Source of the DNA: Sphingobacterium corticibacterium
GTDB lineage: Bacteria; Bacteroidota; Bacteroidia; Sphingobacteriales; Sphingobacteriaceae
Length of the DNA stretch: 64,000 nt
Direction: 5' to 3'
NCBI RefSeq assembly: GCF_004208525.1
Contig: NZ_SGIT01000001.1
Coordinates: forward strand, 434,001 to 498,000
The position numbers and the translations under genes were made by a program. This document shows positions 1 through 7,930 of the stretch, piece after piece; position 1 is the stretch's first letter, and each line of letters starts with the position of its first letter. The notes beneath the pieces were generated by a model, which did not search any database, had not been told where the DNA came from, and saw only the letters and a list, made by a program, of their open reading frames with translations.

Positions 1-302
1 GGGCCTATTGGGGTGATTCACAGCCGGAAAGCTATCTCAAGTTTGCACATCGCTTTGTCGCAAAGCAAAATCAATATGAGGAGGGAATGGATTATGTCGC
101 ACCGCCACCCGCTTACCATTTGTTTGACGTCGTGGCGAGTAAGCACATCAAAACAGATACGGATACTGGCACATCTTGGAATGTTATGCTGTCGGTAGAA
201 AATTTATTCAATCGTTCCTATAAGGATTATATGGATCGATTTCGTTATTTCACCCATCAAATGGGTAGAAATATAAACGTAAAAATTTCTTATCAATTTT
301 AA
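1..302 (+). CDS. TonB-dependent receptor, C-terminal fragment (5' end outside window)
   Basis: The reading frame is open from base 3 to the stop at 300-302 and gives about 99 residues. The segment contains VENLFNRSYKDYMDRFRYF, typical of the last beta-strands of TonB-dependent outer-membrane receptors, and it ends in the aromatic residue F, the usual signal for outer-membrane barrel assembly. The plug and N-terminus lie outside the window, so the substrate cannot be read. It is followed 13 bp later by a His-rich lipoprotein on the same strand, which suggests one operon and possibly a metal-related substrate (inference). It does not look like the end of a SusC protein, because no SusD follows. 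Confidence 0.85.
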   Translation, partial: AYWGDSQPESYLKFAHRFVAKQNQYEEGMDYVAPPPAYHLFDVVASKHIKTDTDTGTSWNVMLSVENLFNRSYKDYMDRFRYFTHQMGRNINVKISYQF

Positions 303-315
303 AATTATCAAAATC

Positions 316-945
316 ATGAAACAAATTAATATTTTTATTTTAGCCATTAGCATACTTTTCTTTGCACCATCATGCTCCAAGGATGATCCTATACCAGAAG
401 AAGACCAAGAGGAAGTGGGCACAGCCACACTAACTTTTACAGAAGTAGAACGTGAAGCGCATGGAGATCACTATGATTACAACGATATAACGGATCCTGA
501 AATAGAAGAAGTTAAGTTTGAAGGCAAGGATATGCTGCCTCCGGTTGATGCGCATTTGCATTTGGAAGTTGGAAAAACCTATCGGCTGGAATTGCTCGCT
601 ACCGATTTTGCCGGTCGCGAAACGCAACAGACATTCGTCAGTCGTGCCGATATACATCAGGCTTTTATACTCGGCGCGGAGGCGGGGAGTCTGGAATACG
701 TATACGCAGATAGAAATGCGGATAATCAACGGGTAAACGTAGGTGTTACAGGTTATTTAACGGTTCTAAAAGAAACGAATACCTTTACATTGCGTTATGT
801 AATGCGCCATTTAAATCCGGGTGTAAAAGATAATATTACTGCTGCCGATTGGAACAATATAAACTTCACCCAATTTACGGGAGCGAACGATTTGGATCTG
901 AAAGTAGCGGTTCATTTGGTGTCCGAAGATGGCCATCATCATTAA
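316..945 (+). CDS. His/Asp-rich lipoprotein of unknown function, downstream of a TonB receptor
   Basis: The 209-residue product starts with a signal peptide ending in the lipobox FAPSC (Cys20), then SKDD, which is typical of Bacteroidetes surface or periplasmic lipoproteins. It contains clusters of possible metal ligands: HGDHYDYND near residue 50, DAHLHLE near residue 79, and a C-terminus ending in DGHHH. No named family was recognised. It directly follows the TonB-dependent receptor and is probably co-transcribed. A role in binding a divalent metal for uptake through that receptor is a reasonable inference but is not shown by the sequence. The next feature is a separate tRNA transcription unit. 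Confidence 0.75.
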   Translation: MKQINIFILAISILFFAPSCSKDDPIPEEDQEEVGTATLTFTEVEREAHGDHYDYNDITDPEIEEVKFEGKDMLPPVDAHLHLEVGKTYRLELLATDFAGRETQQTFVSRADIHQAFILGAEAGSLEYVYADRNADNQRVNVGVTGYLTVLKETNTFTLRYVMRHLNPGVKDNITAADWNNINFTQFTGANDLDLKVAVHLVSEDGHHH

Positions 946-1003
946 AAAATATACGTTGGCATTTATATTTTTCATTTCGATTTTAAAGTAAGGTAAAAAA
1001 TAG

Positions 1004-1011
1004 TATTTTTG
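1004..1011 (+). promoter_or_regulatory. -7 promoter element of the tRNA-Arg gene
   Basis: TATTTTTG matches the Bacteroidetes -7 consensus TAnnTTTG. A TTTT lies 19 bp upstream (981-984) in the -33 position, a weak match to TTTG. The element ends 8 bp before the mature tRNA 5' end, so transcription would start almost at the tRNA. Confidence 0.6.
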
Positions 1012-1019
1012 CCAGCGCA

Positions 1020-1094
1020 GTCTCCGTAGTTCAATGGATAGAATTTCAGATTCCGGTTCTGAAGATATGAGTTCGAATCTCGTCGGGGACACCA
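1020..1094 (+). tRNA. tRNA-Arg (anticodon CCG)
   Basis: All four arms fold. The acceptor stem is GTCTCCG (1020-1026) with CGGGGAC (1084-1090), including one U-G pair. The D stem is 1029-1032 with 1041-1044. The anticodon stem is TCAGA (1046-1050) with TCTGA (1058-1062), and the 7-base loop TTCCGGT gives anticodon CCG at 1053-1055. The T stem is 1067-1071 with 1079-1083, and the T loop is TTCGAAT. The discriminator is A1091 and CCA is encoded at 1092-1094. It would read the CGG arginine codon. Confidence 0.93.
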
Positions 1095-1102
1095 CTTCTT
1101 CC

Positions 1103-1140
1103 AACAGCGTTTTCACAAAAAGAAAACGCTGTTTTCTTTT
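1103..1140 (+). terminator. Rho-independent terminator after tRNA-Arg
   Basis: A perfect 12-bp stem, AACAGCGTTTTC (1103-1114) with GAAAACGCTGTT (1122-1133), encloses a 7-base loop and is followed by TTTCTTTT. It starts 8 bp after the tRNA CCA. Confidence 0.85.
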
Positions 1141-1245
1141 CAGAAGGATAATATCCCATATATTGTGAATCCTCGTTTAGAAAATCATGGAAATTTTGTA
1201 GGTTTACCATATTCGATTATTTATAAACAACAAATTAAATTGCTA

Positions 1246-4098
1246 ATGAATTTAATAAAGCCTATTGCAATTGCATTTTTATTGCCAGGATTGTTTCCGC
1301 TTAGCCAAGCTTCGCCAACGATTATGTTGGAGGAATCTCGGAATATTCTCGGTCTCGATACGCTTTCTTGGGAGGCACCTTTGCCTTTTGATCAGGAAGT
1401 TAAAACAGGTAAACTGGAAAACGGATTTCAATATTTCATCCGTAAAAATGTAGAACCCAAAGATCGTGTTACGATGTATTTGGCAACCAAAGTCGGTTCT
1501 ATTTTGGAAACAGAAGAAGAATTAGGCTTAGCCCATTTTATGGAACATATGAATTTCAATGGTTTGAAGCATTTTCCAAAAAATGAGCTGGTGGACTACC
1601 TGCAACGTGCGGGCGTACGTTTTGGGAGCGACTTGAATGCGTACACGAGCTTTGATAAAACAGTTTACCAATTGCCTATTCCCTCAGACGATCCCGAACT
1701 GTTGAAAAATGGACTTCAAGTGTTACGGGATTGGGCACAGGATGCTTTGTTGACGGATGAAGAAATTGATAAGGAAAGAGGTGTTGTGCTGGAGGAAATG
1801 CGGGGAGGACGTGGAGCTAGCCAACGTATGCGCGATCAATACCTACCCATCATGTTGAACAATTCGCTATATTCACATCGTTTACCGATCGGTACCGAAG
1901 ATATCATCCGGAATTTTCCATACGAAGTGTTGCGGCGTTTTCATGAAAAATGGTACCGCCCCGACTTACAAGCATTGATTATTGTCGGTGATATTGATGT
2001 AGAAGCGATAGAAGCGGAGGTTCGTCGGTTGTTTGGCGATTTAAAGTCGCCTGAAAATCCATCCGAACATATAGAGCATAAAGTGCCTTTATTGGACAAA
2101 AATCAGTTTATAGCTGTGACAGATCCTGAAATGACGTATACCTTAGGGCAAATTTCTATAAAACATCCGGAGGAGAAGGTGGAGACCGTCCGCGAATTTA
2201 GAAGAAGCATTTTAAAATCAGTTTATAGCAATATGCTAAATGCGCGTCTTTCCGAGTTGGGACAATCTGCCCATCCGCCTTTTATACAGGCTAGCGTGGG
2301 AATAGATGAGTTTTTGGGCGGACTGGATGCCTACACGGCTTTTTTTGTAGCGAAGCCGAACGAGTTTGAAGGCGGTTTCAAAGCGTTGGTGCGCGAACTT
2401 GAGCGTGTGCAACAACATGGTTTTACCGAAACGGAGTTTGGACGGGCAATAGTTAGTATTCAAAAGAATAATGAAACAGCTTATATCGAGCGTGACAAGA
2501 AGAAATCGGATAGCTATGTGAATCGATATTTGAATTTTTATCTGGAAGATAGTCCTGCATTAAGTAATGAAGACTTGTATAAACTATATAAGCAGCTATT
2601 ACCTACGTTGACATTGGAAGAGGTAGAAGAGATCGGGAGGACCTTTTATGTGGATGCCAATCGAGATGTTATTATTATGGCACCCGATAAGGAAAAGGAT
2701 AGTCTTCCTAACCAACAACAGGTGCATATGTGGTTTGGCGAAGTAGCGGGAGAGGAGATCAGTGCATATGACGATAAAGTATCTGATTTGCCATTACTAT
2801 CGAAAGAACCTCAAGCAGGCAAGATTGCTGCGGTGAAGGATATTGCTGCAATAGAAACCAAAGAATGGACATTGCGAAATGGCGTAAAGGTAATTTTGAA
2901 GCCTACTACATTTAAAAATGACGAAATTTTAATTAGTGCTTTTAGTCCAGGAGGAACCTCTCTGTATGACGATAGTGAATATTTTTCGGCTGCACAAGCG
3001 GCTAATTTAGTGAATAACAGTGGTGTAGGTCAACTGAACACGATCGAACTTCGCAAATATATGACGGGAAAAAATGTCAATATTAGTCCCTATATAAGCG
3101 AACGTAGTGAAGGAGTGTCAGGTTACGCTGATAAAGAGGGGCTCCAGACTGCTTTCGAATTGATTTACGGTTACTTTACGGAACCGCGTATAGAGGATGA
3201 TGTATTCCAAAGTATCATCACGAGATCGTTGTCTATGATCAGCAATCAAGAGAGTGATCCCTCTTTTGTTTTTCGAAAATCAATTTTGGAAAACTTGTAT
3301 AAAGGCAGTATCCGCCGTATGCCTATTTCGGAGGAAGGTATCAAGCAAATTGATAAAGAACGTGCGTTGGCAATTTATAAGGAGCGTTTTGCAGATGCTT
3401 CGGATTTCGTATTTACGATTGTTGGTTCGTTTACAGAAGAGGAAATCAAGCCTTATTTGGAGAATTATCTCGCCGCTTTGCCGGTGCTGGACCGCAAGGA
3501 AGAAGCAAAGGATTTAGGGCTTTACGAACCGGAGCAAGGCTTTGAAAAAATAGTGCATAAAGGTCAGGAAGAAAAGGCAAATGTGATGTTGACGTATTAT
3601 GGGGATTATCTATACGGCGAGATGGAAAATCTAAATATGAACGCATTGGAAAGTGTGTTGAGTATTAAGCTTATTGAACGTTTGCGGGAAGAAGAAAGCG
3701 GGGTATACGGAACCGGAGCAAGAGCATCCACCAATAAGCATCCAAAAAATAGGTATAGTTTTACCGTATCATTCGGTACAGGGGTAGATCGATATGAGTC
3801 TTTGATCGCATCCGCATTGGATGAAATTAATAAAGTGAAGCAAAATGGTCCTTTGGCATCTGATTTAGAAAAATTCAAGATTGAGCAAAGACGTCAATTG
3901 GAACTCTCTTTAAAAGAAAATAAGTTCTGGATGGGACAACTTTCGGGGGCATACCAGCGGGAGGAAGATCCAACTTATATTAACCGTTATTTGGAGGATC
4001 TGGACAAGATATCAGTAGAATCTGTCAAAGAGGTCGCCAACAAGTACCTGAAAGAAGACCACTTGTTTAAATTCATTCTTTTGCCGGATGAGAAGTAA
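1246..4098 (+). CDS. M16 family zinc metallopeptidase (pitrilysin-like, secreted)
   Basis: The product is 950 residues from the ATG at 1246. The frame extends upstream to a GTG at 1165, but the signal peptide (MNLIKPIAIAFLLPGLF) begins at 1246. The inverted zinc motif HFMEH is at residues 97-101. The third zinc ligand is probably the Glu of the DKERGVVLEEM segment about 76 residues later. The C-terminal half repeats the M16 fold without the motif, as usual for full-length M16 proteins of about 950 residues. These enzymes degrade peptides in the periplasm or extracellular space. The gene stands alone, bounded by the tRNA terminator and a shared terminator with rpoD. Confidence 0.92.
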   Translation: MNLIKPIAIAFLLPGLFPLSQASPTIMLEESRNILGLDTLSWEAPLPFDQEVKTGKLENGFQYFIRKNVEPKDRVTMYLATKVGSILETEEELGLAHFMEHMNFNGLKHFPKNELVDYLQRAGVRFGSDLNAYTSFDKTVYQLPIPSDDPELLKNGLQVLRDWAQDALLTDEEIDKERGVVLEEMRGGRGASQRMRDQYLPIMLNNSLYSHRLPIGTEDIIRNFPYEVLRRFHEKWYRPDLQALIIVGDIDVEAIEAEVRRLFGDLKSPENPSEHIEHKVPLLDKNQFIAVTDPEMTYTLGQISIKHPEEKVETVREFRRSILKSVYSNMLNARLSELGQSAHPPFIQASVGIDEFLGGLDAYTAFFVAKPNEFEGGFKALVRELERVQQHGFTETEFGRAIVSIQKNNETAYIERDKKKSDSYVNRYLNFYLEDSPALSNEDLYKLYKQLLPTLTLEEVEEIGRTFYVDANRDVIIMAPDKEKDSLPNQQQVHMWFGEVAGEEISAYDDKVSDLPLLSKEPQAGKIAAVKDIAAIETKEWTLRNGVKVILKPTTFKNDEILISAFSPGGTSLYDDSEYFSAAQAANLVNNSGVGQLNTIELRKYMTGKNVNISPYISERSEGVSGYADKEGLQTAFELIYGYFTEPRIEDDVFQSIITRSLSMISNQESDPSFVFRKSILENLYKGSIRRMPISEEGIKQIDKERALAIYKERFADASDFVFTIVGSFTEEEIKPYLENYLAALPVLDRKEEAKDLGLYEPEQGFEKIVHKGQEEKANVMLTYYGDYLYGEMENLNMNALESVLSIKLIERLREEESGVYGTGARASTNKHPKNRYSFTVSFGTGVDRYESLIASALDEINKVKQNGPLASDLEKFKIEQRRQLELSLKENKFWMGQLSGAYQREEDPTYINRYLEDLDKISVESVKEVANKYLKEDHLFKFILLPDEK

Positions 4099-4112
4099 CA
4101 GGAGATTAACAC

Positions 4113-4142
4113 AAAAAATGCGCAGCTTTTAGGCTGCGCATT
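4113..4142. terminator. Bidirectional terminator between M16 peptidase and rpoD
   Basis: A 10-bp stem, AATGCGCAGC (4117-4126) with GCTGCGCATT (4133-4142), has a 6-base loop. A run of A at 4113-4118 gives a U tract for the minus-strand rpoD transcript. It lies between two convergent genes. Confidence 0.75.
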
Positions 4143-4161
4143 GCTCATAATGTGTAGGCAA

Positions 4162-5022
4162 TTAGCCTAAATAAGATTTTAAAATTTTACTGCGCGACGT
4201 ATGGCGAAGGCGCTGTAACGCTTTGTCCTTGATTTGACGTACACGTTCTCTCGTCAAGCTGAATTTCTCACCTATTTCCTCTAAGGATAATTGGTGGTTG
4301 GTTCCTAATCCGAAAAATAAGACGATAATTTCACGTTCTCTTTCTGTCAAGGTGGATAACGAGCGTTTGATCTCTTCTGATAGCGACTCATCAATCAGTA
4401 TGCTATCCGTATCTGGGTCTGCATTTTCCAATACGTCCAAAAGCGTGTTTTCTTCCCCTTGAACAAATGGTGCATCCATAGATACATGTCTTCCTGAGTT
4501 ACTTAATGTGTCTGACACTTTGTCAACCGTAGTTTCCAGAATATCAGCTAATTCCTCTGGAGACGGCTCGCGCTCATACTCTTGCTCCAATTTGGAAAAA
4601 GCTTTGCTGATTTTGCTCAATGAACCCACTTGATTCAAAGGTAAACGTACAATACGTGATTGTTCAGCAATAGCTTGTAGGATAGACTGACGAATCCACC
4701 ATACGGCATAGGAGATAAATTTAAACCCTTTTGTCTCATCGAAACGTTTTGCTGCCTTAATTAAGCCTAAATTGCCCTCATTAATCAAGTCACCTAACGT
4801 GAGTCCTTGATTCTGGTATTGTTTGGCAACAGAAACAACGAAACGCAGATTGGTTTTTGTTAATTTCTCCAAAGCAACTTGGTCACCTTCACGGATGCGC
4901 TGTGCCAATATTACTTCTTCTTCTGCGGTAATTAAGTCTACTTTACCAATCTCATGCAAATATTTATCTAACGATTGAGATTCGCGATTGGTAATGGATT
5001 GTGTAATTTTGAGCTGTCTCAT
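4162..5022 (-). CDS. rpoD: RNA polymerase primary sigma factor (RpoD/SigA)
   Basis: The 286-residue product has the order of a Bacteroidetes primary sigma factor: region 1.2 (about residues 12-45), region 2 (about 50-125) with [19 protein letters not shown] and [10 protein letters not shown] for -10 recognition and melting, region 3 (about 130-205), and region 4.2 helix-turn-helix with [20 protein letters not shown] (about 247-266). Region 1.1 is absent and the protein is much shorter than E. coli RpoD, as is normal in this phylum, whose sigma reads TTTG/TAnnTTTG promoters like those seen elsewhere in this window. The gene is monocistronic. Confidence 0.96.
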   Translation of the reverse strand: MRQLKITQSITNRESQSLDKYLHEIGKVDLITAEEEVILAQRIREGDQVALEKLTKTNLRFVVSVAKQYQNQGLTLGDLINEGNLGLIKAAKRFDETKGFKFISYAVWWIRQSILQAIAEQSRIVRLPLNQVGSLSKISKAFSKLEQEYEREPSPEELADILETTVDKVSDTLSNSGRHVSMDAPFVQGEENTLLDVLENADPDTDSILIDESLSEEIKRSLSTLTEREREIIVLFFGLGTNHQLSLEEIGEKFSLTRERVRQIKDKALQRLRHTSRSKILKSYLG

Positions 5023-5369
5023 TTAAATGTATAAATACCTTTCTCTTTTGAAATGTCTGCAAAAATAGTGATTTTTACCCATAGTTCCTTCATATAAGTG
5101 TAAATTAAATACTCTGTATGAGGAAGTTAACATAAGGGCTTTGGTGCTGTTTTAATAGCAAAAATTATTCCAATTCCACTTGTGTTATTAAGTAAAACGT
5201 AAGAATGTATGATTTGTTTTGTTCATTTTCTAAAAACGTATGCCGTAACGTATTTGTTATGAAGTTTTTAATTTTAACGGAGAATGAGAATTTTGAAATT
5301 CAATAAAACATATTAGATCATAAAATTGTTACCTTTAGGCACAATATGTCATATTTAAATTGAGAAGTT
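5023..5369. other. Intergenic region between divergent rpoD and small HTH gene
   Basis: This is 347 bp of AT-rich sequence between divergent genes. It holds the rpoD -7 element (5060-5067, minus strand). TACCTTTA at 5330-5337 is a weaker -7-like match for the HTH gene. No conserved RNA or further ORF was recognised. Confidence 0.6.
5060..5067 (-). promoter_or_regulatory. -7 promoter element of rpoD
   Basis: On the minus strand the sequence reads TATTTTTG, matching TAnnTTTG, and leaves a leader of about 30 bases before the rpoD ATG. No clear TTTG is present at -33. Confidence 0.5.
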
Positions 5370-5582
5370 ATGCCAATTAAAATTCATTTAGATAGGATTA
5401 TGTCTGAAAAAAAGGTCTCCCTGAATGAGCTTAGTCATCGCGTGGGGATAACCCTGTCAAATCTTTCTATCATCAAAAATCAAAAATCGAAAGCAATTCG
5501 ATTAAGCACACTGGAAGCACTTTGCAAAGCATTGGATTGCCAACCAGGGGATATTATGGAGTACATAGAAGAAGAAAAATAA
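5370..5582 (+). CDS. Small XRE/Cro-type HTH transcriptional regulator (YozG-like)
   Basis: The 70-residue protein is essentially one Cro/C1-type helix-turn-helix domain. It runs from LDRIMSEKKVSLNELSHRVG (about residues 7-26) through GITLSNLSIIKNQKSKAIRLSTLEALCKAL to a short acidic tail, EYIEEEK. It matches the single-domain YozG-type XRE regulators in length and pattern (LSTLEALCKALDCQPGDI). Its target is unknown. It lies between rpoD (divergent) and fmt (convergent, 5 bp away), so it is probably transcribed alone. Confidence 0.85.
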   Translation: MPIKIHLDRIMSEKKVSLNELSHRVGITLSNLSIIKNQKSKAIRLSTLEALCKALDCQPGDIMEYIEEEK

Positions 5583-5587
5583 AGTTT

Positions 5588-6502
5588 TTAGTCTAAACGA
5601 TATCCTCTTAAGAACTCCTCTATTTGCATCCTTTTTTTGCCTTCGAGTTGGAGAGAGGTAACCAAAAGCGAACCATCCTGTGTTGCAAATGACAGAAAAG
5701 TTTTTCCATCGCTGCTACACGTTCCCGGTGTTTCACCTAGTGATTGCCCTTTTTTTGTTTCAAAAATTTTCAAAACTTTATCGTTTAATATAGTATATGC
5801 TGCAGGATAAGGACTCAGCCCTCTGATTTGGTTGTAGACTTCATCTGTAGGCCTATCCCATAGGATCTGACAATCTTCTTTAAAGATCTTTGGAGCGGTT
5901 TTTAACACGGTTGTTTCTAACTGTGCCTGAGGAACCGGATGAATATCGTTGTTTCTTACGGCTTCCACTGTTTTTAATAATACTTCTGCTCCTGCAGCCA
6001 TTAATTTATCATGTAATATACCGGCTGTATCTTCCTGAGCAATTTCTACTTGCTGCGAGAAGAGGATATTTCCGGTATCTATTTGATGTTGCAGTAAAAA
6101 CGTTGTCACTCCGGTATGCGCTTCGCCTTGGATAATAGCGTGGTTGATGGGAGCTGCGCCCCGGTATTGCGGAAGGAGCGATGCATGGACATTGATGGTA
6201 CCTAAAGGAGGCATATTCCACACCACTTCGGGCAACATACGGAAAGCGACGACCACTTGTAGGTCTGCTCGATAGGATTGCAATGCTGTAATAAACTCGG
6301 GATTTCTTAGTTTTTCCGGCTGCAATACCGGCAATCCCTGTTGTATAGCATATTTCTTAACAGCTGATTCGTGTATTTTCTGGCCACGACCCGCTGGTTT
6401 GTCAGGTGTGGTAACAACAGCGACAACCTCTTCGCCAGCTTGTAATAAAGCTTCTAAAGATGCTACTGCAAAATCGGGGGTACCCATAAAAATAATCCGC
6501 AT
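5588..6502 (-). CDS. fmt: Methionyl-tRNA formyltransferase
   Basis: The 304-residue enzyme formylates initiator Met-tRNA using 10-formyltetrahydrofolate. The N-terminal Rossmann domain begins MRIIFMGTPDFAV. The catalytic triad is visible as Asn104 and His106 in the INVHASLLPQYRGAAPIN signature, with Asp142 in IDTGN. The C-terminal domain (about 205-304) includes the tRNA-binding OB-like fold with LSPYPAAY. Length and residue spacing match Fmt. It is monocistronic and convergent with the small XRE gene; a divergent permease gene lies upstream. Confidence 0.97.
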   Translation of the reverse strand: MRIIFMGTPDFAVASLEALLQAGEEVVAVVTTPDKPAGRGQKIHESAVKKYAIQQGLPVLQPEKLRNPEFITALQSYRADLQVVVAFRMLPEVVWNMPPLGTINVHASLLPQYRGAAPINHAIIQGEAHTGVTTFLLQHQIDTGNILFSQQVEIAQEDTAGILHDKLMAAGAEVLLKTVEAVRNNDIHPVPQAQLETTVLKTAPKIFKEDCQILWDRPTDEVYNQIRGLSPYPAAYTILNDKVLKIFETKKGQSLGETPGTCSSDGKTFLSFATQDGSLLVTSLQLEGKKRMQIEEFLRGYRLD

Positions 6503-6578
6503 AGTATATAGTAAAAAATTAAAAAAATACGCCTGATGATATCGTGTCTTTTAGCCAACTTCAAGTGACAAAAATTAT

Positions 6579-6586
6579 TAACTTTG
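6579..6586 (+). promoter_or_regulatory. -7 promoter element of the LolC/E-like permease gene
   Basis: TAACTTTG matches TAnnTTTG exactly and lies 25 bp upstream of the TTG start at 6612. No convincing TTTG is visible at -33. Confidence 0.5.
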
Positions 6587-6611
6587 CGAAGTTACAAAAT
6601 TAATATTCACC

Positions 6612-7826
6612 TTGAATTTTCCTTACTTTTTAGCTAAGCGGATTACATTCATGGGGCATCGGACTTTTTCGAAGCTGATTGTCCGCGTGACTATTGGCGC
6701 ATTGGCACTGGCCATTTCCGCTATTATTTTATCTGTGGCTATCTTGAATGGCTTTAAACGGGAGATTATAGCGAAACAAAGAGGGTTCTTTGGGGATATT
6801 GTCGTCACGAAAAATGATTTGAGTGCTTCCTACGAAAATACGCCTATTCAACTGTCGTCCGAAAATTTAAAAAAATTAGAAGCCTTACCGCAAGTCGTGG
6901 ATATCACACCTTTTGCGACAAAAGCGGGCATTATGAATGTTGATGGCCAAGTGGAGGGCGTATTATTGAAAGGAGTGGATCAAAGTTATAACCAACAATA
7001 TTTACAAAAAAATATAGTAAAAGGGGATACACTCAACTTTTCCGAAGAGGGCAACACACAACTTTTGATCTCTGAATATTTAGCAAACAGATTAGATTTA
7101 GACGTAGGAGACAAGTTCATTATGTATTTTATACAGGATCCCATACGTCGGCGTCCTTTTACTATTAGAGGTATTTATACAACACATTCGGAAGAGTTGG
7201 ACAAAACGTATGTTATTGGCTCGCTAGACTTGATTAGAAGGTTGAATAATTTGCAGGAGAATGAAGCGGGTGCATATCAAATTAGAATCGCCTCTTTTGA
7301 TTTACTGGAAAATACCACACTGGAAATTGATAATATCTTACCAATCGAACTGGAAGCAACAAATATTGTGCAACAAATGCCTGATATTTTTAATTGGCTG
7401 AATATGCTTGATATGAATGATAATATCATTTTTGTGTTGATGGTTATCGTAGCCGTTATCAATATGATCTCCTCCTTGTTGATCAGTATTTTGGAACGCT
7501 CCTCGATGATCGGAATATTGAAAGCACTAGGTTATCCAAATAGAGGGATTCGACGAGTGTTTTTGTACGGTTCTATGTACCTGATCGGCGTCGGGTTACT
7601 CATCGGTAATTTAATTGCTCTTTCGCTCTATTTTTTTCAAACCCAGACACATTTTTTCACATTAGATCCTTATACGTATTATATCCACTATGTACCTATG
7701 GATATCGCCTGGTATGAAGTCGTTGGGTTAAATGTAGCTATCGTGATAATAGGATTACTTACCTTATTTATTCCGGCAATGCTTATTAGTCGGATTTCAC
7801 CCATCAAAACAATACAATTTAAATAG
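6612..7826 (+). CDS. ABC transporter permease, LolC/LolE (FtsX) family
   Basis: The 404-residue inner-membrane protein has the LolC/E layout: a first transmembrane segment at about residues 22-45, a large periplasmic domain (about 46-270), then three transmembrane segments near 275-300, 315-345 and 370-395. The start is TTG at 6612, supported by the N-terminus NFPYFLAKRI, which resembles other Bacteroidetes LolE-type proteins. Such permeases with a LolD ATPase extract lipoproteins from the inner membrane; no ATPase gene is adjacent here. The FtsX core near LERSSMIGILKALGYPNRGI is clear. LolE-like is more likely than a drug or heme exporter but is not proven. Confidence 0.88.
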   Translation: MNFPYFLAKRITFMGHRTFSKLIVRVTIGALALAISAIILSVAILNGFKREIIAKQRGFFGDIVVTKNDLSASYENTPIQLSSENLKKLEALPQVVDITPFATKAGIMNVDGQVEGVLLKGVDQSYNQQYLQKNIVKGDTLNFSEEGNTQLLISEYLANRLDLDVGDKFIMYFIQDPIRRRPFTIRGIYTTHSEELDKTYVIGSLDLIRRLNNLQENEAGAYQIRIASFDLLENTTLEIDNILPIELEATNIVQQMPDIFNWLNMLDMNDNIIFVLMVIVAVINMISSLLISILERSSMIGILKALGYPNRGIRRVFLYGSMYLIGVGLLIGNLIALSLYFFQTQTHFFTLDPYTYYIHYVPMDIAWYEVVGLNVAIVIIGLLTLFIPAMLISRISPIKTIQFK

Positions 7827-7930
7827 TTCACCGACAGGAATGTGGTTAAGGTTTCGCCTATTCTATTAGGAAATTGAAAGAACTTTTCTTATTTTCAGTT
7901 CCTAGTTGTTGTATAACAATAGTTATTTTT

